Positions 7,769 to 13,910 of a stretch of 17,549 nt of DNA are shown here, in pieces. Below the pieces are notes generated by a model, which worked only from the letters and a program-made list of their open reading frames with translations, made no database searches and was not told where the DNA came from. Made by a program: the position numbers and the translations under genes. Source of the stretch: SIG440 sp045580025 (GTDB lineage: Bacteria > Bacillota > Clostridia > Monoglobales > Monoglobaceae); the NCBI GenBank assembly GCA_045580025.1, contig JAZNNB010000010.1, positions 1 to 17,549 on the forward strand, read 5' to 3'. Each line of letters starts with the position of its first letter. The first letter of the stretch is position 1.

Positions 7769-8494
7769 TTAGTCTTCAAGACTGGTGGGACACATTACAA
7801 AAAATACCTTGTTGCCAACGCTTCCTGTAACCATTTCATCAGCGCTAGTGCAGATGTTCCATCTCAGGTCTGCATTTGATTTGAGTGTTGAGATGAAGCT
7901 TGATGCGTTGATTCCATCACTTAATTCAAATACATAACCAACAAAGGGGATTGAACCAATCATCGGTGCAAACATAGCACCCGATTTGAAGCCCTTGATT
8001 TCAGCGTTACCAAAGCCTGAAAGAAGTCCTTCTTCAATGGGCATTGCACCGCCGCTGAATTTGATAACAGGGCTTGTCACCAATGCTTCGGCAATGGCAA
8101 GTGCATCCATACCACTGTTTGCCTTTTCCTTGAAATCGGCGAGAAGGGTATTGCCGAGAGTAGCGCTTTCGGGAGCTTTTTCAGGCTCTTTTTCAGGTGT
8201 CACTTCTGGCTTTGTTTCAGGAGCCTTTTCAGGAGCTTCCTCAGGCTTTGCCTCGGGTTTTGACTGAGGCTTGCTTTCGGCAGGTTTTGAAACAGGCTTG
8301 TTTTCGGCAGCTTCGTCTTTTTTGTTATCAGGACTTTCTTCTTTGTCCAAAAGCTCTATTTCTTCGTTCTCAAGGTTCTCTGTTTCAACAATAGTGTCAT
8401 TGTCATTGAGCATTTCATCGTTTGCCTTTTTGCCGCAGGCTGCAAAAGATAAAACAAGTGCAATAATTAACATAATAGAAAGTATTTTTTTCAT
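7769..8494 (-). CDS. Lipoprotein with a Pro/Glu/Lys-rich linker (DUF4358-like?)
   Basis: 241 residues. The N-terminus is a lipoprotein signal (MKKI, hydrophobic core, lipobox FAAC, Cys20), so the mature protein should be lipid-anchored on the outer face of the membrane. Residues about 45-115 are low-complexity, with repeated KPE/APE/EKAPE units, a likely extended spacer through the cell wall. Residues about 120-241 look like a compact globular domain. It resembles small clostridial lipoprotein domains (DUF4358 is my best guess, not certain), and no catalytic motif is evident. TAAGGAG lies 9 bases before the ATG. Its promoter carries the same bipartite ECF-type site found before the ECF sigma gene, implying stress control. 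The MBOAT-DHHW pair lies directly downstream, suggesting an envelope role. Confidence 0.85.
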   Translation of the reverse strand: MKKILSIMLIIALVLSFAACGKKANDEMLNDNDTIVETENLENEEIELLDKEESPDNKKDEAAENKPVSKPAESKPQSKPEAKPEEAPEKAPETKPEVTPEKEPEKAPESATLGNTLLADFKEKANSGMDALAIAEALVTSPVIKFSGGAMPIEEGLLSGFGNAEIKGFKSGAMFAPMIGSIPFVGYVFELSDGINASSFISTLKSNADLRWNICTSADEMVTGSVGNKVFFVMCPTSLED

Positions 8495-8527
8495 AGTATT
8501 TTCTCCTTAAAATTTATTTTCAATACA

Positions 8528-8556
8528 AATACTTTTAAGTTCGCAAAAAGGTTGCA
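8528..8556 (-). promoter_or_regulatory. Putative ECF-sigma promoter of the lipoprotein gene
   Basis: Minus strand TGCAACCTTTTT, 12 bases, GTATT, ending 33 bases before the lipoprotein ATG. The motif and spacing are identical to the site upstream of the ECF sigma gene (15162-15190), while the spacer sequences differ. AACC-type -35 boxes are typical of ECF sigma promoters. Confidence 0.65.
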
Positions 8557-8597
8557 AAAAACAAAAAATATTTTTTTAATCATTATATTTTAATAAG

Positions 8598-8626
8598 TGG
8601 ACAAAGTCAATATAATATGTTAAAAT
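8598..8626 (+). promoter_or_regulatory. Probable promoter of the GTPase-nuclease gene
   Basis: TGGACA (8598-8603), 17 bases, TAAAAT (8621-8626), ending 37 bases before the GTG start. A TATAAT at 8611-8616 lacks a good -35 partner, so the first pairing is preferred. Confidence 0.5.
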
Positions 8627-8663
8627 TGTTGAAATAAAGCTGTTAGAAAAGGAGACGTTTTGT

Positions 8664-11282
8664 GTGGACAGAATTGTTGCGGGGATTTTCGCTCACGTTG
8701 ATGCAGGAAAGACCACTCTCTCTGAGGGGTTGCTTTTTTGTGCGGGAACAACTCGGAACTTAGGCAGAGTTGATGACGGAAACGCCTTTCTTGATACAGA
8801 CGAAATGGAGAAGAAAAGAGGGATAACAATCTTTTCAAAGCAGGCGGTTATTGAAACAGAAAATATGACAATAACCTTGCTTGATACCCCTGGGCACACA
8901 GATTTTGCAGCCGAGGCGGAACGTACCCTTTCTGTTCTTGACTATGCCATATTAGTGATAAGCGGAACCGACGGAATACAAAGCCATACACGAACTCTCT
9001 GGGAATTTCTCAAGAAACACAGCGTTCCCACATTTATTTTTATAAACAAACTGGATTTGGACGGTGCGGATAAACTCCATGTTGTCGATGAACTGAAAGC
9101 TGAATTTGGTGAAAACTTTGTGGATTTTGGTGACAGTGACAAGGAAAACTTGTGTGAAAACATTGCTGTATGCGATGAAAAATTGATGCAAGACTATCTT
9201 GAAAACGGTGAAATATCTCAGGAACTGCTGAAAAACGCAATTTGCAAGCGAAATATATTTCCATGTTTTGGCGGCTCGGCACTTCGCACAGAGGGAATAG
9301 CTGAGTTTTTTGAGGCGTTTTTGAAACTAACAAAACAAAGCAGGAAAATTGAGGATTTTGGAGCAAAGGTCTTCAAAATTGGTCAGGATGAACGCGGACA
9401 GCGCCTCACTTTTATGAAGATAACAGGCGGAAAGCTCAATGTTCGTGATATTCTAAAAAGTGGTGAAACGGTCGAAAAAGTCAATGAAATCAGGATTTAT
9501 TCAGGTGAAAAATATAAGAATGTGAATATTGCAGATACGGGCACTGTGTGTGCAGTCCTTGGGCCTTTAAAGACATTTTCGGGACAGGGACTTGGCTTTG
9601 AATGTGATGTTGAAAAGCTTACTGCAGAGCCGATTTTCAATTACAGCATAAAACTGCCAAGCGGGGTTGATGTTTCGATGGCACTTGCAAAACTCAGACT
9701 TCTTCAGCAGGAAGAAACACAGCTTGATGTGAGCTGGAATGAAAGGTTTCAAGAGATTCAGCTCAAGGTTATGGGTGAAATCCAGCTGGAGGTTTTGAAA
9801 GCCCTTATTTTGAAACGATTTGATATGGATGTGAGCTTTGAGCAGGGACGAATTATATACAAAGAAACCATAAAAAATAATGTTGAGGGTGTGGGACACT
9901 ATGAACCCTTAAGACATTATGCTGAGGTGCATCTTGTTCTCAAGCCTCTTGAACGGGGAGCAGGCGTTCAGTTTGCTACCGATTGCAGCGAAGATGTGCT
10001 TGATAAAAACTGGCAACGCCTTATAATGACACATCTGATGGAAAAAACTCATCTGGGTGTCCTTTGCGGTGCGCCCATAACGGATATACAGATAACCTTA
10101 AAATCAGGGCGGGCACATCAAAAGCATACTGAGGGAGGAGATTTTCGTCAGGCAACATATCGTGCGGTACGAAACGGTTTACGCTGTGCAGAAAGCGTAC
10201 TTCTTGAGCCTTACTATGATTTTGTTCTTCAGATACCAAGAGAAAATGTGGGCAAGGCGATGACCGACCTTGATTTGATGGGCGCAGAATTCGGTGCACC
10301 CGAAACCAAAGGTGATACTACAAAAATTTTGGGTAAAGTTGCTGCCGATTCAATAAGAAACTATCAAGCAGAACTTGTGGGATACACTCACGGTCTTGGA
10401 AAGCTCAGCTGCAAATTCAGCGGCTATGGACCTTGCAAAAATGCTGATGCGGTTATAGAGCAAATGGGATATGATGTTGATGCGGATGTTGAAAACACTG
10501 CCGACTCGGTATTCTGTGATCATGGCGCAGGTTTTACTGTGAAATGGAACGAAGTTAAAAATTATATGCATCTTGAAAGTGTTTTGAAAACTAAAAAGGC
10601 GATGAATACAGCGGTCAAAACTGTTTCTGTTTCAAAAAGCACGGCATCGGATAACGAGCTGATGAAAATTTTTGAAAAGACATATGGGAAAATTGAACGC
10701 AAAAATCCAAATCACATATTGAGGACCCCTAAAGCGAATCTTCAAAGAAAAGAATATAAACCAAAGGAAAAGGTCTTTGAAAAAGAATATATTTTGGTTG
10801 ATGGATATAATATTATTTTTGCTTGGGATGACCTCAAAGAACTTTCGAAAGAAAATTTTGATGCAGCAAGGGAAAAATTGATAGAAAGACTTTCGTCGTA
10901 TAAGATTTTCAAAGGCAGCGAGATAATAGTTGTGTTTGATGCATACAAGGTAAAGGGCAATCCTGGTGAGATTGAACGTGTTGACGGGATAACGGTTGTT
11001 TATACCAAAGAAGCTCAGACCGCCGATGCTTATATCGAAAAAACCGCCAAGATTTTGAGTAAGAATCACAAGGTCACCGTTGCAACATCTGACGGGCTTG
11101 AACAGCTTATTATTTTCGGAAGCGGTGCGTTCAGAATGTCGGCAAAAGCGTTTCTTGATGACATAGTGCGTGTGGAGGATAGTGTGCGGGAGGTTATTTT
11201 TCAGTACAACATAAAAAGTGAAGACCCAAATTTTTTGAGGACCTTGCGCGCAAAAATTGATGAACTTGGACTTTTAAATTAA
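8664..11282 (+). CDS. TetM/EF-G-like translational GTPase fused to a C-terminal Rae1/YacP-like NYN ribonuclease domain
   Basis: 872 residues, versus about 640 for a TetM-type ribosomal protection protein. The N-terminal GTPase has G1 AHVDAGKTT (10-18), G2 RGITIF (52-57), G3 DTPGHTDF (74-81) and G4 NKLD (128-131). Translation-factor domains II-V follow to about residue 640. After a basic linker (about 640-705) comes an NYN/PIN-like domain (about 706-845) that closely resembles B. subtilis YacP/Rae1: VDGYNIIFAW with Asp713, VVFDAYKVKG with Asp759, TADAYIEK with Asp788 and ATSDGLEQ with Asp810. Rae1 is known to cut mRNA in the ribosomal A site, and EF-G/TetM proteins bind at that site. The domain IV tip reads GRAHQKHTEGGDF, not the YSPVST loop of TetM, so tetracycline resistance is doubtful. 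GTG start with AAGGAG 9 bases upstream. Inferred role: ribosome-linked mRNA cleavage or rescue. Confidence 0.92.
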   Translation: MDRIVAGIFAHVDAGKTTLSEGLLFCAGTTRNLGRVDDGNAFLDTDEMEKKRGITIFSKQAVIETENMTITLLDTPGHTDFAAEAERTLSVLDYAILVISGTDGIQSHTRTLWEFLKKHSVPTFIFINKLDLDGADKLHVVDELKAEFGENFVDFGDSDKENLCENIAVCDEKLMQDYLENGEISQELLKNAICKRNIFPCFGGSALRTEGIAEFFEAFLKLTKQSRKIEDFGAKVFKIGQDERGQRLTFMKITGGKLNVRDILKSGETVEKVNEIRIYSGEKYKNVNIADTGTVCAVLGPLKTFSGQGLGFECDVEKLTAEPIFNYSIKLPSGVDVSMALAKLRLLQQEETQLDVSWNERFQEIQLKVMGEIQLEVLKALILKRFDMDVSFEQGRIIYKETIKNNVEGVGHYEPLRHYAEVHLVLKPLERGAGVQFATDCSEDVLDKNWQRLIMTHLMEKTHLGVLCGAPITDIQITLKSGRAHQKHTEGGDFRQATYRAVRNGLRCAESVLLEPYYDFVLQIPRENVGKAMTDLDLMGAEFGAPETKGDTTKILGKVAADSIRNYQAELVGYTHGLGKLSCKFSGYGPCKNADAVIEQMGYDVDADVENTADSVFCDHGAGFTVKWNEVKNYMHLESVLKTKKAMNTAVKTVSVSKSTASDNELMKIFEKTYGKIERKNPNHILRTPKANLQRKEYKPKEKVFEKEYILVDGYNIIFAWDDLKELSKENFDAAREKLIERLSSYKIFKGSEIIVVFDAYKVKGNPGEIERVDGITVVYTKEAQTADAYIEKTAKILSKNHKVTVATSDGLEQLIIFGSGAFRMSAKAFLDDIVRVEDSVREVIFQYNIKSEDPNFLRTLRAKIDELGLLN

Positions 11283-11289
11283 AAAATAC

Positions 11290-11318
11290 TTGAAAAATGT
11301 CATTGAGTGATTTATAAT
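11290..11318 (+). promoter_or_regulatory. Housekeeping promoter of the SemiSWEET-like gene
   Basis: TTGAAA (11290-11295), 17-base spacer, TATAAT (11313-11318). It lies just after the GTPase-nuclease stop codon, so the small gene can be expressed independently. Confidence 0.7.
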
Positions 11319-11348
11319 CTATTCATTAACGTTTAAGGGAGAATTGCT

Positions 11349-11642
11349 ATGGCAGAATTTTTAGAAATTTTGATGATTGTGAGTTTTGGAGCGTCTTGGC
11401 CGCTTAATGTTATCAAGTCATATAAGGCAAGAACAACCAAAGGCAAGAGCCTTGCGTTTCTTTATCTTATTTTCTTTGGCTACATAGCAGGTATTGCATC
11501 AAAGCTTGTGAACGAAGCTTATATGGCTCAGATTGCACAAAAATGGTATGTCTTGTTCTTCTATATGCTGAATTTTGTTATGGTTGGATTTGACCTGAGT
11601 CTTTATTACAGAAACAGGCAACTGGACAAAAAGAATGGTTAA
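11349..11642 (+). CDS. Small PQ-loop/SemiSWEET-like three-helix membrane protein
   Basis: 97 residues with three hydrophobic helices (about 5-20, 32-52, 66-88), the size and topology of bacterial SemiSWEET half-transporters, which dimerise to carry sugars or other small solutes. The first helix ends in a PQ-loop-like segment, WPLNVIKSYKARTTKGKS, where Pro starts the motif and T-K-G-K-S matches the loop common in this family. The classical PQ dipeptide is PL here. The C-terminus is basic (RNRQLDKKNG), consistent with a cytoplasmic tail. ATG 11349 is preceded by AAGGGAG at a 9-base spacing, and a dedicated promoter lies upstream. The substrate cannot be inferred. Confidence 0.8.
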   Translation: MAEFLEILMIVSFGASWPLNVIKSYKARTTKGKSLAFLYLIFFGYIAGIASKLVNEAYMAQIAQKWYVLFFYMLNFVMVGFDLSLYYRNRQLDKKNG

Positions 11643-11643
11643 T

Positions 11644-11677
11644 AAATACCCCCCCCCCCGTTTTACGGGGGGTATTT
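11644..11677 (+). terminator. GC-rich hairpin terminator after the SemiSWEET-like gene, with an 11-C run
   Basis: AAATA, eleven C (11649-11659), G-TTTTA-C, six G, TATTT. The C and G runs pair in several registers around a TTTTA loop. The U-tract is modest. It starts two bases after the stop codon. Confidence 0.75.
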
Positions 11678-11710
11678 CATTTTCGGGCATAACCCTACCC
11701 TTTACCGGCT

Positions 11711-11724
11711 ACGCACAAGTGCGT
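11711..11724. repeat. Hairpin consistent with an IS200/IS605 right-end structure
   Basis: ACGCACAAGTGCGT is a short palindrome 30 bases beyond the tnpA remnant's original stop codon. IS200/IS605 elements carry subterminal hairpins at this place, so it may mark the right end. A T-run follows on the plus strand, so a weak terminator is an alternative reading. Confidence 0.4.
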
Positions 11725-11754
11725 CTTTTTATTCGCCTGCCAGCAATGCAACTT

Positions 11755-11957
11755 TTACTTGCTACCCATGAATAAGGCCTGCGGGTCAAATAGGTCAACT
11801 GATCACTTTCCTAATCTCTTTTTAATTGCTCTGCTATATATGTTTTTATTGCCTTTGTGTTTTCCCCATGGTATTAACGTAAGATCCCTTACACCAAAAT
11901 TCGTGGTTTCGGTATGCAAACTTTATGTTTCCCCATCTTTGAAATATCAATGCGCAC
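11755..11957 (-). pseudogene. tnpA: IS200/IS605-family transposase tnpA, C-terminal fragment, decayed
   Basis: Across three reading frames the minus strand spells the C-terminal third of a Y1-type TnpA. First comes IFQRWGNIKFAYRNHEFW followed by CKGSYVNTMGKT. After a frameshift comes AIKTYIAEQLKRD, an in-frame TAG (11811-11813), then ESDQLT. After a second frameshift comes LFDPQALFMGSK and the normal stop (TAA, 11755-11757). Functional relatives have this order, with YVxTVG, a YIxxQL helix and a FDP...GSK tail. The N-terminal part with the catalytic His pair is absent, because homology stops where the 66-bp repeat begins. Two frameshifts plus one nonsense codon make it inactive. Confidence 0.8.
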
Positions 11958-11958
11958 T

Positions 11959-12024
11959 TTTCCCTAAAACGAAAAAAGCTTGCCGAAGTGTCAGCAAGCT
12001 CTAATGTAACTGGTGCGCCCGAAG
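11959..12024. repeat. 66-bp direct repeat, distal copy (tRNA-Leu 3' tail plus terminator)
   Basis: Identical to 12122-12187 except at one base in the hairpin loop (T at 11989 versus C at 12152). It contains the last 14 bases of tRNA-Leu including CCA, a 10-base linker and the tRNA terminator. This copy is separated from the tRNA by 97 bases. Confidence 0.92.
11972..12000 (-). terminator. Duplicate of the tRNA-Leu terminator
   Basis: Minus strand AGCTTGCTGA, 4-base loop, TCGGCAAGCT, then six T. It is a second copy of the hairpin at 12135-12163, differing only in the loop. Confidence 0.8.
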
Positions 12025-12033
12025 CCGAAACCT

Positions 12034-12060
12034 GCAAAACAATCCGGTGAATTGTTTTGC
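12034..12060. repeat. Perfect 10-bp inverted repeat inside the 97-base spacer
   Basis: GCAAAACAAT, loop CCGGTGA, ATTGTTTTGC. There is no following T-run on either strand, so it is not an obvious terminator. A second, bulged inverted repeat (GCACA..GCC AAA GGC..TGTGC) lies at about 12085-12106. Together they make the spacer highly structured. Confidence 0.75.
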
Positions 12061-12121
12061 TGTTGAGGGTCTCTTCCAAAGAGCACAAGCCAAAGGCGAT
12101 GTGCGATTTGTAATGAAATCA

Positions 12122-12187
12122 TTTCCCTAAAACGAAAAAAGCTTGCCGAAGCGTCAGCAAGCTCTAATGTAACTGGTGCGCCCGAAG
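12122..12187. repeat. 66-bp direct repeat, tRNA-proximal copy
   Basis: Matches 11959-12024 at 65 of 66 bases, with a period of 163 bases. It covers the end of the functional tRNA-Leu and its terminator. Confidence 0.92.
12135..12163 (-). terminator. Intrinsic terminator of tRNA-Leu
   Basis: Minus strand AGCTTGCTGA, loop CGCT, TCGGCAAGCT, then TTTTTT. It begins 10 bases after the encoded CCA end. Confidence 0.88.
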
Positions 12188-12257
12188 AGACTTGAACTCC
12201 CACATCATTGATACTAGATCCTAAGTCTAGCGCGTCTGCCAATTCCGCCACGGGCGC
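12174..12257 (-). tRNA. tRNA-Leu (anticodon UAG)
   Basis: The minus strand folds as an 84-nt class II tRNA with encoded CCA. The acceptor stem is GCGCCCG / CGGGCGC. The D-arm starts GCGG. The anticodon stem is CTAGA / TCTAG around loop CTTAGGA, giving anticodon TAG (reads CUN leucine codons). It has a longer variable arm and a T-arm with loop TTCAAGT. It has its own promoter and terminator. The apparent protein-coding ORF through it (with AELADALDLGSS) is a translation artefact. Confidence 0.96.
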
Positions 12258-12277
12258 ATAAAAACTGTTACCACGTG

Positions 12278-12306
12278 AGTATAACAAACTTTTAGCGAAA
12301 AGTCAA
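12278..12306 (-). promoter_or_regulatory. Housekeeping promoter of tRNA-Leu
   Basis: Minus strand TTGACT (12306-12301), 17 bases, TATACT (12283-12278), 20 bases before the mature 5' end. Confidence 0.8.
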
Positions 12307-12328
12307 GTTAAAATAATATAAATATTAA

Positions 12329-12365
12329 AAAACTTCTGCCTTGTAATTTTTTAGGCAGAAGTTTT
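12329..12365 (-). terminator. Intrinsic terminator after the sigG remnant
   Basis: Perfect 12-bp stem AAAACTTCTGCC / GGCAGAAGTTTT with a 13-base loop, followed on the minus strand by T-rich sequence. It begins 6 bases past the sigG stop codon, so sigG's 3' end is intact. Confidence 0.88.
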
Positions 12366-12371
12366 CAAAAT

Positions 12372-12887
12372 TTATAAATATTTTTTCATATGCCCAAGGG
12401 CATTTTTTTCAAGTCGTGACACCTGCGCCTGAGAAATTCCAATTTCGTTGGCAATTTCCATTTGGGTCCTTCCCATAAAAAATCTCAGTTTCAATATATT
12501 CCGTTCCCTTTTATTAAGCTTTTTCATAGCTTCCTTGATAGCAATCTCTTCAAGCCAAAAATCATCATTGTTCTTATTATCCTTAACCTGATCCATAACA
12601 AAAATCGCATCTCCGCCATCGTGATACACCGGCTCATAAAGAGAAACAGGGTCCATAATTGCATCAAGGGCTGATGATACCTCCCCGTGACTTGCACCGA
12701 TTTCGGCTGCAATTTCGTCAAGTGTCGGCTCTTTCAAATTCTTGTTTACCAATTTCTCCTTTGCCGACAACGCCTTGTATGCAGTATCACGAAGAGAACG
12801 ACTTACACGAATAGATGTATTATCCCGAAGATACCTTCTTATTTCACCGACAATCATCGGCACTGATGTCTTTTGTTGAAACAACAT
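12372..12887 (-). pseudogene. sigG: 5'-truncated sporulation sigma factor SigG
   Basis: SigG drives late forespore gene expression and is normally about 255-260 residues; this ORF has 171. SigG-like homology starts at VPMIVGEIRRYLRD (nucleotide 12863, end of region 2) and runs to the natural C-terminus. It includes RVSRSLRDTAYKAL, DPVSLYEPVYHDGGD, and the region 4 helix-turn-helix with GISQAQVSRLEK. About 90 residues are gone, including core-binding region 2.1-2.3. The seven residues before the homology (LFQQKTS) derive from exporter-side DNA. No Shine-Dalgarno precedes ATG 12887. The 5' end lies inside the EamA exporter gene in another frame, so a deletion joined the two. The native terminator survives. 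A full copy could exist elsewhere; otherwise sporulation should be lost. Confidence 0.82.
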
Positions 12888-13797
12888 TTTTAATGGGTTC
12901 GTGGTCTCTGTTGAAGACCAACTGTGAAATAATCACCCCTGAAAAAATCAAAATGCAACCAATATACCCAGGCATACTCATTTTTTCGTTTAGAATAAGC
13001 ATACCGCCTATTGCACCAAACATTGACTCTGTGGAAAGAATAATTGATGCATATGTGGGGTCTGCAGTCTTCTGACCGATAATCTGGCAAGTATACGCAA
13101 CACCCACAGACAAAAGTCCGCAATAAAGAATGGGGATAAGTGCCCTTTCAATCATTTTTATTTCCGTGCTTTCAAGCACACCTGCAACACAGAAATTTAA
13201 AATTGCGCAAAAAACAAACTGTATTGAAGCAAATCTCAAAGAATAAATCCTATCAACAAAACAATCAATTATGAGTATATGCACCGCCCAGAAAATTGCA
13301 TTTAAAAACAGAATAACATCACCATAGCTTATTTTCCAGCACACTGAAAAATCATCTCCCACAACACAAAGGAAAAACATTCCAATTACCGCAAGAAAAG
13401 CACCAAGCCATATATTGATGTTTGTTTTTTTCCCAAGAAAAATGCCAAAAATCGGAACAATCACCGTATAAAGCCCCGTCATAAAACTGGTTTTTCCTGC
13501 ACTTTGAGTAATCTCAATACCCTTTTGCTGAAGTGCCGACGCAGTAAATAACGCAAGCCCTGCAAGAACACCCGCAAGAACAGTAATTTTCATTTTTTGT
13601 GTATGTATTTGCTTGTCTGATTCTTTCCTTTCAAAGAAAAAAATAACCGGAATAAGTGACAAACCGCCAAGGACAAATCTTATACCATTAAAAGTAAAAA
13701 CCGGAACAAAATCTGCGCCCATACGCTGTGCCACAAAAGCAAAGCCCCAAATCATAGCGGTAAGCAACAATATTCCAAGCGACTTAATTTTCTTCAC
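12844..13797 (-). CDS. EamA/DMT-superfamily membrane transporter
   Basis: 317 residues with about ten hydrophobic helices in two repeats, as in EamA-type drug/metabolite exporters. The opening resembles the family N-terminus (GILLLTAMIWGFAFVAQ), and the second half contains the matching EamA signature around PTYASIILSTESMFGAIGG. GTG 13797 is chosen because an in-frame TAG lies two codons upstream; the Shine-Dalgarno is weak (GAGGG). A consensus promoter is present at 13838-13866. The C-terminus is odd. After the last helix (GVIISQL) there are about 24 extra residues, and the last five (ADDCR) and stop codon are read from sigG DNA in another frame, so the original stop was probably lost in the deletion. 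All membrane helices remain, so function is likely retained. The substrate is unknown. Confidence 0.88.
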   Translation of the reverse strand: MKKIKSLGILLLTAMIWGFAFVAQRMGADFVPVFTFNGIRFVLGGLSLIPVIFFFERKESDKQIHTQKMKITVLAGVLAGLALFTASALQQKGIEITQSAGKTSFMTGLYTVIVPIFGIFLGKKTNINIWLGAFLAVIGMFFLCVVGDDFSVCWKISYGDVILFLNAIFWAVHILIIDCFVDRIYSLRFASIQFVFCAILNFCVAGVLESTEIKMIERALIPILYCGLLSVGVAYTCQIIGQKTADPTYASIILSTESMFGAIGGMLILNEKMSMPGYIGCILIFSGVIISQLVFNRDHEPIKNVVSTKDISADDCR

Positions 13798-13837
13798 TTT
13801 CTAAACGCCCTCTCAAATCAAATTTTACGCAACTGTC

Positions 13838-13866
13838 ATTATAACCCAAAGTCCCATTTTAGTCAA
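13838..13866 (-). promoter_or_regulatory. Housekeeping promoter of the EamA transporter gene
   Basis: Minus strand TTGACT (13866-13861), 17 bases, TATAAT (13843-13838). The predicted start is about 34 bases before the GTG. Confidence 0.85.
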
Positions 13867-13870
13867 CAAC

Positions 13871-13908
13871 AAAAAAGCACACTCAAAACATTTTGAGTGT
13901 GCTGTATT
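13871..13908 (-). terminator. Intrinsic terminator after the anti-sigma gene
   Basis: Perfect 13-bp stem AGCACACTCAAAA / TTTTGAGTGTGCT with a 2-base loop, flanked by an A-run and a T-run, so it can work on both strands. It lies 3-8 bases past the anti-sigma stop codon. Confidence 0.88.
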
Positions 13909-13910
13909 TT

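Larger units (their letters stand above)
11643..12173. other. Gene-poor scar region: IS remnant plus duplicated tRNA tail
   Basis: 531 bases with no intact gene. From low to high coordinate: the 11-C terminator, a possible IS right-end hairpin, a decayed tnpA (11755-11957), one copy of the 66-bp repeat (11959-12024), a 97-base structured spacer, and the second repeat copy abutting and overlapping tRNA-Leu. Confidence 0.75.

Noticed and set aside
7986..8394. Plus-strand ORFs rich in Ser/Gly/Phe repeats
   Set aside because: They are antisense readings of the Pro/Glu/Lys-rich linker of the lipoprotein; the repeat comes from that linker's codons.
8664..10600. Calling the GTPase a tetracycline-resistance determinant
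   Set aside because: The domain IV loop typical of ribosomal protection proteins is replaced, and the extra nuclease domain points to another role.
12034..12060. Inverted repeat as an intrinsic terminator
   Set aside because: The stem is AT-rich and neither strand has a U-tract after it.
11959..12187. Firm attL/attR call for an integrated element
   Set aside because: Only 97 bases lie between the repeats, no integrase is visible, and the shared tRNA part is just 14 bases. A tandem duplication explains it equally well.
11991..12287. 98-codon minus-strand ORF containing AELADALDLGSS
   Set aside because: It is the translation of the tRNA-Leu gene and its flanks, a familiar annotation artefact.
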